23,496 nt of DNA. It comes from Reclinomonas americana ATCC 50394. Lineage: Eukaryota; Jakobida; Jakobea; Jakobida. The notes under the pieces are model-generated. The model made no database searches. It worked only from the letters and a program-made list of their open reading frames with translations, and was not told the origin of the DNA. Location of the stretch: contig AFZH01015698.1 in the NCBI GenBank assembly GCA_048213135.1, positions 1 through 23,496 of the forward strand. Direction: 5' to 3'. The translations under genes and the position numbers were made by a program. Positions 1-9,424 of this stretch are shown here, piece by piece (positions within the stretch are counted from its first letter, which is position 1; each line of letters begins with the position of its first letter).

Positions 1-1755
1 GACGACGCCTCCGACAATGACGACGACGATGATGATGATGATGATGATGACGACGACGAAAGCGAGAGTGATGGGGATTCCATGGGCGGCGACAGCGGCA
101 ACGACAAGGACGGCAACAGCGATGATGACGACGAGGACATCGACAATCGCAGCAGCAGCAGCAAGAGCAACGAACTGGTGGTGCCGTTGCCGGGCAAGGC
201 GCGTCGTCGGCGAGTGATGGAGGACGATGATGAGGAAGACGACAGGATGGTGGAGGAGGCAGAGGAGGACGACGGAGTGTCGGTGCGGCATTGAGTGTCC
301 TGCATTCTGCGTTTTGTCGGCATGACGCTCATTGATCACTGTTTTTGCTTGGGTCTGCGCGCAGATGGGCTCGTTCGTGGTACCGGACGATGCTGACGAC
401 GGTGGCAAGAAGGGGAAGAAGAACAAGAAGAAGGCCGACGACAAGCTGAAGGCGGCCGAGAAACGCAAGCAGCAGAAGCTGACGGCACTGCTGAAGCCGA
501 AGCGCTCCAAGAAGGAGGCAGCTGCACGTGCACTGCTGGCCACCAATGTCACCATTCCGGTGCACTGGAATCTTGCCTCGGCGCTGCCGAGTGACGTGCG
601 GGTTCGTTATATACATGTGTGTGTCGCTTGTCACCTGGTACACTCACGTCGCGCGACACAGAAACAATTCGAGGAGATTGTGGCGACGTATATTCTCGAA
701 GTGTCGCGAATCAACACGCGCTACCCAGAGTCCGAACATGCTGTGCGCATCCGCAACTACTTTGACAAGTGCGTTTGCATGCGCTGGAGAGGAACTGGTT
801 GTGGTTTGTGTGTGTGTGTATACTGACGTCGTGTCACGCAGTGTCATGGCGCCGCGACTGCTGGATCTCGTACCGCGCATTCAGATGCACGCGCAGAAGC
901 TACACATGGAAAACTACAAGCCTGGTGCGTTGCATCTATCCTGTGTGTGCATCTAGCTGACGTGCTCATATCCTGAATGACAATTGCAGAGGCCGACACG
1001 GTTCCGTACTCACAAGTGGCTCTCGAGTTTGTCAAGTGTGTCTGTCACGTGCTTTCGCTCGACAAGGATGTGGCTGGCTCTGTTCTGCGTGTGCGCAAGG
1101 TATGCCCGTGGCCGTCTGTGGTCAATCGATCAAAGTGATCTCTTCTCATCAGTCACGTGCAGAACATGTTGAAACTGCTGCGTGTGCGCGATTTCGACAG
1201 GTTTGCACTCATCAACCATGCGCACCGTCCTCCCTTCCCTAATGCCTTCTCTCTCCCCTGGCAGTGCTGCCGAGTTCCGTGAGCGTACGGGCTCGTTTGT
1301 GCTCCCGGATGTCATTTGTCGCTACTGCAACTACTTTGGCGACTTGGACATTCTGCGCGACGATACCATTGTCTCGGTGGAGCCGGGCGAGTCGTGGCGT
1401 TGCCCGCAATGCGATCAACAGTTGTGTTGCCATACAGCTTGCGTGTTCACTTGCTCGCATCGTGCTGATTCGTTGCTGTTGCAGGTACGATCGTTCACAA
1501 CTGGAGCACATGTTGGTTGGCATGGCGCGCGACCTGGTCAGCGCGTACCAGGTGCAGGACCTGAAATGCTTGCGGTGCCGCAAAGTCAAGGACACTGGCC
1601 AGGCGGCATACTGCACGTGTTCTGGCGGCTTCCGCTGTCTGTGCGAGCCTGACGCTTGCCGCATGTCGCTGCACACCATGCTGTCGATTGCACAGCGGCA
1701 TCGCTTCGACTGGTTGCAGGAGACGGTGGAGTTTGCAATTCAACAATTTGTGTAA
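1..1755 (+). CDS. POLE: DNA polymerase epsilon catalytic subunit, C-terminal part (5'-partial)
   Basis: This is the carboxy-terminal ~427 residues of the large subunit of the leading-strand replicative polymerase; the polymerase and exonuclease domains lie outside the window. Modelled exons: 1-276 or 1-282, 365-601, 662-768, 842-924, 990-1099, 1163-1200, 1265-1420, 1485-1755; all phases agree and the stop is TAA at 1753. The end carries both Pol2 zinc modules: CysA begins VICRYCNYF and closes with WRCPQCDQQ, and CysB begins DLKCLRCRKVKDTG and closes with AYCTCSG. In the family these bind the B subunit and help hold an iron-sulphur or zinc centre. Upstream, VALEFVKCVCHVLSLD and GSFVLPDVICRYC match the conserved linker. 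The window opens in a run of Asp/Glu, followed by a Lys-rich stretch (exon 2), before the conserved part. The donor of the first exon (277 or 283) is the only doubtful junction. Convergent with the next gene. Confidence 0.93.
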
Positions 1756-1851
1756 TCATAGAGAGAGAGAATAGGCGGGGGGGAGAAGCAATGCTTAACC
1801 ACAGTAACTAGTAAGATGTTTGTTGTTTAAATACACTCTATATGCAAATGT
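1756..1851. other. Convergent 3' spacer between POLE and the XPR1-type gene
   Basis: Only 96 bp separate the two stop codons. It holds a short GA repeat, a G run near 1776-1783 and an AT-rich end. I see no AATAAA on either strand, so the two 3' UTRs and their polyadenylation sites must overlap or use another signal. Confidence 0.7.
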
Positions 1852-4800
1852 TTATGCAATTTTCTTGGGCGACTGCACATCATCAGCCGTCTCCTCGGCT
1901 GGAATGGCGAGCGGAACGAGCGAGGTGGAGCGGTAGTCGTTCTCATTCGATACCATTTCATATTCGACACGGTACAGATTCCATTGCGCACGTCTGCGAT
2001 CACGAGCGGGGATATGACAACGGCGCGCACACGCGCAGGACAGGCAAAGACACGCAGTACGTACCGACTGAGTTCAACAGCCGCCAACGCCGCCAAAAAG
2101 TAGTCTTCCGGCAGCAGCTCGATCTGCGAACAACGTATGAGCCACTCTCCATACATCGCAACTGCGACCACCAACAAACACACACACCTGCGTAATGGTA
2201 ATGGCCCAAGCGCAGCGGAAGAAAAAGTTGACCACCTGCACAACAAAAGTGAGTGCCGAGGTAAGCGCCTGCATATGTGTGCACACCATTTTTTGCTCAC
2301 CATTGCAACGTAGTACACAGCCGTCCACTTGTACAACAGATCATGGCGCAGCAACGGGGAGGCCGCCTTCTTCCGCCACAAACCCCAATCCTGCGCGCAG
2401 ACGCAACGTCAGTGACATGGACACGCACATACACAAAAACGTGCGCGACTTCACAGCACCATGGTGACATCCCACGAATAGGCGTACAGCGACGACATGA
2501 TAACCAGACAAATCCATATGATGCGGAAGGCGTCCCACGGTTCGTCGGGAGCTGGAACGTGGGTGAGCTAGATAGACGACAAGACACACAAGACACACAC
2601 GCACACACGCACATCCCAGCGTCGAGTGCAAGGTAGAAAACAGAATCACGGTGATGGCCGACATGTACTTGCCCGCGTTGACCAAGTGCAATTTGTTTCG
2701 CGTCTCAAAGTACTTGCGCAGGCATTGCATCAACCTGATCGCCAGTCCACAGTGAGCACCACTGTAACTGCACACACCAACAAGGGGAGAGATTCGCACC
2801 TCCACAAAAACGGCAGGAATGCCAACATGGGTCCGCCGTACTTGTTGATTCGTTTGCACTGACGATCGCCTGCAGAGATATCACTCTTCTTGAGCTGCAC
2901 GCTCTTCTCATCATTTCCCTCGCATCGTACCTTGATTCTTCCAGTTGCTGCTAATATAGAAGCAGAGTGTGTATTGCAAGTCCTGCAACGGGACGACCAT
3001 GCTGCGTGTGTGTTTGTGAGTGCCACATGCAACACTTGACAACGTTGTCATTCCATTCAGCAAACCTGGTCAACGAATCGGCGATGAATGTGGCGCGGAA
3101 GTTCTGTGACACACTAAGAATTCAGCGTCCGTTAAGCGGTGTTGTACGCACGGACAGCGAGGCACGAAACAACAATGCTAAAGGGCGTGATGAGCAGGCG
3201 TCCGAGTGACGTCAACAGGGACCAGCGAGTGGTCCACGGCAGGAACGGGAGCGGCAGGCACACAAAGAGCACGACCGTCAACACCAGGGCCAGCGGATAC
3301 ACACTCGTGTTACTGACGTCGAACGGGTCGTACAGATTGTGTGCGGCGCCAATGTACAAGCAGGCGTACAGTAGCCAAACAAAAGTGAGCACACCAGCGG
3401 CCTGCCCAGAGAAACACACAAGAAGAGTGAGAAATGCGCCGACACCTCTTTTTGACAACAACCCACACACACGGCGGCGTGCACCTTGAATGCCTCGAGC
3501 CAACTTAATGTGCGCCGCGGATCAAAATCAAGCAAGTAGACGTGATTGATGTTGTTGCGCGTCCAAATGAGCAAGTCGAAACCGTAGAACCACAAGTAGA
3601 GGATGAAGAGGCCCACAAAACGGAAAATCGGCGCCACCGCCTTCGGATCGTTCAGTTTGGAGTGGTGGTCCGGCGGGTGCGACACACCATACATGAACGC
3701 CAGCGCAATGGCCAACGTCAAGTTGATACCCAACGAGAAGGCCAGCACAAAAGTGTCCCAGTGCGTGAATAGCACACGCGGTGTGCGTAACACCGACAGC
3801 GCAGCCGCATGATTGCCACCCTTGAAAATGACCGAGTATTGCTCCTCAATCTCCCGCAGCAGCTCATTGACTTGCTCACCACGCAACGCCGGACTGCCGC
3901 GCAATCTGTGCAACGCTGCCTTGCTCTTGTGCACAATGTCGTGCGCGATCCTAATGTCACTCGACTCGTGCGCAGCGTGCAACTTGGCCAAGTCGCCTTT
4001 GCGAGTCCGTCTGGAGGCGAACAGGGTGTCGCAGTTGAATCACCGCTGCTACTGTCGCAGAAATAAAGGACATGGAAGCGACAACGCAACTGACTCCGAT
4101 GCGGTCGAATCGAGTACGAGCGATGACGCTCCCGATAGTTGGCGTCCGTTGTTTGCGCGAGCTGCTGGTACGAATCGTCAACACGAACGGCCGACAGACC
4201 GACAGCCGATGTGGACCGCCGCACGCCACCGCCACTGCCACCAACACTGCATGTACACGGAAGAATACTGAGCTGGCTGGATGGCATGCGGTAAACACAC
4301 ACATACACACGGCGCGTACCCCAATGATCGGCCGGCAGCGGCTGTTGTGTCACCATCACTTGCGCCCTGCGCAGTTGGGATGAGGACGTGAGTGCGACAG
4401 CGGGAGTGCATACATACTTTGCGCAAGCAACGAGCGTTTCGCAACTGCTGCTGCAGGCGTGACAGCGTGAGAGAGAAGTGGCGCCAAGTCGCTGGATGTG
4501 CCGGGACTGTGGCGACCAAACATGTCGGCAGATTCCGGTGCAGAGCCACTCGTCACCATTGGGACAGCGGCTGGGGAAAGTGATTTTCAGATGTGCCTCC
4601 AGGAATACAATGAGCACAGGCACAGGTACAGGACGCACAGAGTAGAGAGCTCGAGATGGCTATTGGTGGCGAGCGTTTCGGTTCGAATTGACGTGCAGGG
4701 GCTGGAGTGACCGGCGCCACACGGGGCGTCAGCACATCGAGGTCGTCGGTGGACGGCAAGACATCATCGTGCCCATCGTCGTCGGCAATCTCACTGTCCT

Positions 4801-6372
4801 CGTCGACATCGCCCAGCTCATCGTCGTCATCATCATCCTCCAGCAACAGTGTCTTGGCGAGTCGTTCACTCTCGCTGAGTGCCGCCGCCTGGATGCAGAG
4901 GTCAGGCGGCAGGTGGAAGAAAGAACAACAGCGATGCATGGAAAGAGTACCTGCGCTGCTGTGAGCTGCGGTGCCTGCTTGGCTGGCTTCGCCTTCTTCT
5001 TTTTCGGCTTGCGTGCCTTGCTCTTGTCTTTTCTTTCGCCCACCAGGGAACTCGTCTCGCTGCCCGAGTCGGTGGAGGTGGCCGACGAGTTGACGCTCGA
5101 CATTGGCCGTGTGTTAACTGCCAGGCGATGAGAGAAGGGGCGGGGGGAAGATATGCAAGTGAGCGACGCATCAATGTGTGTACGACGACAAGAAGCGACG
5201 ACTTACCCAAAGTCACGCGTGTACACAAGGCGGCGGCCGCGCGCGACACAGTTTTCACCATCTTCTTGGTGATCTTGACCACGGCGAGCTTGTTGATGGT
5301 GAGAAAACTCTGCAGCTGCTCGGCATCGCGGTACAGGCGAATGTAATCGGATTTGATCAGTGCACGCTGCGATGCCGACGATCGATCCAGCTGCGCGCCA
5401 CGACTCAGCAGGGAGAATATGATGAATCAGGTGAGAAGAGCACGTGACACACGCACCGATTCAGCTTCTGTCTTTAGCCGACGCGAACGCTCCAGAATGC
5501 CGGCACATCGCTCCTCACAAAAGTGCTGAATCTTGACAATCTCCGCGTCCAGCGCCGCAATGAACGCATCGTGCACACGCCGCAGCAACCAGAATCGCTC
5601 CTCCTCCTGGCACAACAGCAACAGCAAGAAGGTGAGAACCGTATGCAGGGGAACCGAGCAGACACGCGTGTAACGGAACTGTGCCACCGCCAACTCCGTC
5701 ACTCGACACCGGTACATCCTGCAATCAGTGGCTGCATGTGAATCGACTGGGATGGAAGCACATGCACACGCACACATCTACAGTTACCTCCTCCACTTCC
5801 ACCATTTCCACACGCACTCGCCGCTGTGGCACGTCACCAGCGCCTCCAGCAGCAGCAGCAGCAGAGCTCGATCCCGTCGACCCGTATCCCGTCGCCCGAG
5901 GCGACGACGGCTGCGATGAGCGATCACGCGATCGCGCAGCGCCTCCGCGCTGTGAGGAGACTTGTGGAACCTGAGCGCGCGGCGAGGTGGCATCCAAAAA
6001 GCGCAAGAGCTCCCGTTTCAGGCCTTTGTAGTTGACATAGTACGAGCGCCATTCCTTTGGTCACGGGGGAGGAGTGATCGAATAAGCGAATCTGTCAATG
6101 CGCGCCCACAGCGTGTGTGCATGTGTGTGTGTGTGTGTGTGCTTGTGTACTCGGAGAGTGGAGGGGTGCCAGCGAAAGGCAGTGGGCGATGTGTGTGAGA
6201 GAGAGAGGGTAAGTGTGTGTGTGCGCGCGCGCCATGCCGTGCCACTCACCCGATGAAGCAACGAATGATGCGCCAGGTACTGCACATGCACCACACACAA
6301 ACACACGCACACACACAAACGCAGACGCACAGAGAGAGAAAGCACAGTTCAGCAAACTGATATGCGATTCAT
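1852..6372 (-). CDS. XPR1: XPR1-type SPX-EXS phosphate exporter with large SPX insert
   Basis: Multi-pass membrane protein that exports inorganic phosphate and senses inositol pyrophosphates through its SPX domain. Exons in coding order: 6358-6372, 6250-6279, 5774-6054, 5664-5718, 5457-5606, 5207-5390, 4951-5117, 4693-4888, about 4414-4570, 4320-4366, about 4086-4246, 3485-4010, 3171-3401, 3066-3103, 2931-3001, 2800-2869, 2613-2734, 2460-2551, 2301-2390, 2188-2235, 2065-2123, 1852-1993; roughly 970 residues. SPX pieces: start MNRISYLAHHSLLH then EWRSYYVNYKGLKREL, and the Lys cluster AVVKITKKMVKTV. EXS pieces: NNINHVYLLDFDPRRTLSW, TSVYPLALVLTV, CLRKYFETRNKLHLVNAGKY, TMDWGLWRKK, VVNFFFRCAWAITITQ and ELSRRAQWNLYRVEYEMV, in the XPR1 order. 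The start was chosen because it restores the usual SPX amino terminus. Between the Lys cluster and the last SPX helix (VNELLREIEEQYSVIF) lies an acidic/basic low-complexity insert of about 290 residues. Splicing between 4011 and 4570 is not settled. Confidence 0.9.
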
Positions 6373-6644
6373 GCTCAAACACACACGAGACATCGCCAAC
6401 ACCTTGCCAAAGCGCATTCTCCGTGTGCCTCCTTACACGCACTCTCTTGCACACACGAGTGAGTGAGAGAGCGCCACTCACAAAACACGGCAAACGCGAC
6501 ACACGAGTCACTTTGTCCCGGCATGACAACTTCCGCCTTCCCTTTACTTCGTCTTTGAAGAAAACGCTGTCACCGTGCTTGACTCTCTGAGCGAGTGAGG
6601 AACAAAAGTCGTGCGCACCCTTGATTCGATCAATCATCATCATT
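6373..6644. promoter_or_regulatory. Divergent promoter region, XPR1-type gene / WDR89
   Basis: 272 bp lie between the two start codons, which point away from each other, so both promoters must sit here. It contains CACAC and GAGTGAG runs but no TATA box or CRE palindrome that I can see. A minus-strand open frame across this stretch has no family resemblance and is probably chance. Confidence 0.6.
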
Positions 6645-8248
6645 ATGGAGTTGCACTTGTGCAAGACTGTGCTGAACACACTGGGCAAGGACCCGGCCTA
6701 CATTCTGGCCGCGCGGTTGCTTCCACCAGCAGTTGCGCTGACACACGCACGCACGCACGCGCACCGGCTTTCCGCACACTTTCACACACTTTTCGCACAC
6801 TCTTCCCCCCGTCGACTTCACTGACTTTCGCGCACGCAGGGCTCACGCTCACACGCGCTGCTGGCCGTGGCCAACTCGGACTTTGCCATCAAGCTGTACT
6901 CGCTGCCGGGCCTCGCGTTTGTAGGTGCGTGTTGTTGTTGTTGTTGTTGCTGCTCGTGCAGATGCGCATGTGCATCACCAGACACAAACACACTCACAGG
7001 CACTCTGGCGGGTCACTCGGGTCGCATTCAGGACCTGGCCTGGGTGCCTTCCAGTGGCCACCTCGTCTCCTGCTCCGACGATGGCAGTGTTGCTGTGTGG
7101 GATGTGGAGGCACTCAAGTCCGCAGTGGTCTTCAATGACTGTTTCGTGCCTCACACTCTCTAGCGTGTGTGTGCCTCGCTGCACGCCTCTCACATACATG
7201 AGTGCAGTGCCTGGAGGTGAAAAGTACTCGGTGTCTGTCAACGCCGAGGGCACACTGATGGCGTGCGGCTGCGAGTCTGCAGTCTATGTCGTGTTGCGTC
7301 TTGTCTGTGGTGCTTCCTTGTCATTCGTGCGCGCGCATTCCGCTGAGTGGAGCGCAGTGATGCAGCGTCGGGTGAGGTGGTGCGGCGATACGAAGATGTG
7401 CATCAGCACGATGTCACGCAGGTGCGCTTCCACCCGGTGAATACGCACATGTTGTACGCGGGTGACTCGGACGGTCTCGTGTGTGTCTACGATGTGCGGG
7501 AGGAGGATGATGATGAGGCGTTGATGTCGAGTTGCGTGCACTCTTGGCGGCCGCAAGTTGAGCTTGCTGCTCACCTGGCACTGCGGGGGCAGCCATGAAT
7601 CCCGAGGACCCGGTGCAGAGCTTGTCGTTCTTTGGTACCGACGGCGTGCTCATGTGCTGCACGTCGGGCACGCAGACGTTTAGTGTGTGGACGTTGGACA
7701 CGGTACGTAAGGCAGCCGTCGGCGCTTGCCTGCCGAGTTGTGCTCATTGGTGGGGGGTATGCGTGAGCAGGAAGATCGTCTGTACGAGGCCTCTGCGCTG
7801 CGAGACGAGGTGTCGGAGAAGGCGGGTGGCGTGCCCGTCAGCTACATTGTGGACTGCTTCGGTACGCCGGGCTCGGACGAGTTGTTGGTGGTGTGCGGTG
7901 ACGACAGGTGCGGCGAGGTGCTGCACGAGGTCTTTTGTGTTCGCGTGTTTTTCCTGACTCATTGTGTCTGCAGCGGAAATGTCGTGCTTTCATCGCTGGC
8001 GCACGACGAGTTGAGCGTGCTCACTGTGATCAAGGGCCACGCGAGCGTCGTACGCAGTGCTGTGTGGGAGTCTCAAGTTGCGTGTGTCACCAAGAAAACG
8101 TCGACTTGCGCGATCCGTACGTCTCACCCCCAGCATCGCTGCACAGAGCGGGGTACTGATTACGGGTGGTGAGGACTCTCGATTGTGCATGTGGTCACGC
8201 GATCCGCCAGCTGCCGACGCCGACAGCGGCAGTCATCCAGTTTCGTAG
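6645..8248 (+). CDS. WDR89: WD40 repeat protein, WDR89 family
   Basis: Beta-propeller scaffold protein; the family is conserved but its role is poorly known. Exons: 6645-6731, 6840-6924, 7000-7140, 7208-7292, 7358-7530, 7593-7702, 7771-7907, 7974-8076, 8147-8248; 340 residues against about 387 in human, with all phases closing. WD-type strand endings are visible: SCSDDGSVAVWD, AGDSDGLVCVYD, TQTFSVWTLDT and ITGGEDSRLCMWS. The segment HDVTQVRFHPVNTHMLYAG, the EEDDDEALMS stretch and KGHASVVRSAVW followed by the terminal GGEDSRL repeat follow the WDR89 pattern in order, which separates it from generic WD40 proteins. The protein ends soon after the last repeat, without the longer basic tail of the vertebrate protein. 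Intron 2 (6925-6999) carries a GTT repeat. The start is the first ATG of the frame. Confidence 0.82.
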
Positions 8249-8602
8249 TTGTCGCCTCTCTTATCGCGATCATGACATGCACTCACGCATATTGTGTTCT
8301 GGTTGTATTTGTGTGGCGACAAAAAAGATCAGAGGAGGCGACGTTCTCGCCCAGGTTAGCCAAGGCAGCAGCCCGTACGCGAGACCACCGAAATGAAGAA
8401 AGTCCCCGTGTCCTCTACCATCGATCCGCCTCCATCGCAAACGCCTTTCCTCCCTCTTCCCACCCATCCACTTTCCACATCGCAGTCAACTTTCAAGAAA
8501 ACAGGTCTTGTCGTGTTTTCTTGGCTCGTGGTGTTGGTGATGTGAATGTGCACATAGGCGCCACACTCACACTTCCCCCCGCCTCCCCCGCACTCGCCTC
8601 AG
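8249..8602. other. Intergenic spacer, WDR89 3' end to next promoter
   Basis: 354 bp between two genes in the same direction. It should hold the WDR89 3' UTR and the promoter of the following gene. The right half is C/T-rich with a run of C at 8575-8582, just before the ATG at 8603. No open frame with coding character was seen. Confidence 0.6.
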
Positions 8603-9403
8603 ATGGCCTCGGCTTCCAAACCCACCGATGCACTCTCTGAGGAGCCCGCGGGCTTCGGCACTGTGGTGCGCAGTGTGGCTGTGAGTGAGTCCGCTGCAGC
8701 AGCAGCTGCTGCTGCTGCTGCTTCAGCAGAAGGTGCCTCTGCGTCCGCACCTGCCGCAGCTGCCTCGCCAGTCGCCGACGACGATATGGATGATGATGAC
8801 CTCATTCCTCTGGAGGATCGCAAGACTGCAGCATGGGTGGCCTCACTCGTGCAAGAGGAAATGGTTCAATCGCTGTCTCTCTGCCTGTGACGTTTCCGAT
8901 GCTGATCGTGCGATGCAGGAGCGACTGAATGCCATGGATCAGAGCATTGTACCGGTACGCGTACGCAACATGGGCATTGTGCGTGAGAATCGACCGAGTG
9001 GCGCCCCGCACCGCGTGAATCGAGTCGAGTTTGAGACGGCGTTCGACTTTGACCGCGGTGAGTGTCTTTCCCCCCATAAGCTCATGTCTCGATCCTGTGG
9101 GTGTGACATGGGGTTTTCTCGTCCGCGCAGTGTCGCAAGTGCTGGTGTCGGAGGCACGGCCGTGTCCGCACAAGAACAAGTATTTCTACGTCAATGTGGT
9201 GCTGCTGGGCGACAAGGTGCCGGTGCCGTTGCTGTTTGGCTACATTTTCAAGGCCGACAAGCACAACGATCTCAAGGAGTGGGTGTTTATCAACAACAAG
9301 GTGCGCGTGCATGTATGCAGTGCCTCTTGCTGGCGCGTTGTGTTGACCCATTCCATGCACACAGTTGGAACGCTCACGGCATCACATTGACGAATACAAG
9401 TGA
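8603..9403 (+). CDS. Unrecognised 202-residue protein with a conserved-looking C-terminal half
   Basis: I do not recognise the family. Exons: 8603-8863, 8919-9057, 9131-9300, 9365-9403; phases close and the stop is TGA at 9401. The first ~75 residues are low complexity: a run of ten Ala, more Ala/Ser/Pro, then an acidic patch (DDDMDDDDLIPLEDR). From about residue 80 the sequence looks globular and charged: VQEEMERLNAMDQSIVPVRV, then HRVNRVEFETAFDF, then SEARPCPHKNKYFYVNVVLL, then DKVPVPLLFGYIFK and LKEWVFINNK. There is no signal peptide and no membrane segment, so it is probably cytosolic or nuclear. The carboxy end is LERSRHHIDEYK. The last two exons are the least compositionally biased part and the best query for a search. 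Its stop codon lies 21 bp from that of FIRRM. Confidence 0.75.
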
Positions 9404-9424
9404 TTCACTCGGTTTCTTTCTTGA
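9404..9424. other. 21-bp spacer between convergent stop codons
   Basis: The unrecognised + strand gene ends with TGA at 9401-9403, and FIRRM on the minus strand ends with TAA at 9425-9427. Each transcript's 3' UTR must therefore run into the other gene's last exon. No polyadenylation motif is visible here. Confidence 0.75.

Noticed and set aside
6117-6140. GT repeat considered as telomeric or satellite sequence
   Set aside because: Short GT runs recur inside many introns here and are ordinary intronic microsatellites.
6095-6688. 197-residue minus-strand open frame upstream of the XPR1 start
   Set aside because: It runs through CA/GT repeats of the first introns and the divergent spacer, and it overlaps the WDR89 start. 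The true first exon is better explained by MNRIS at 6358-6372.
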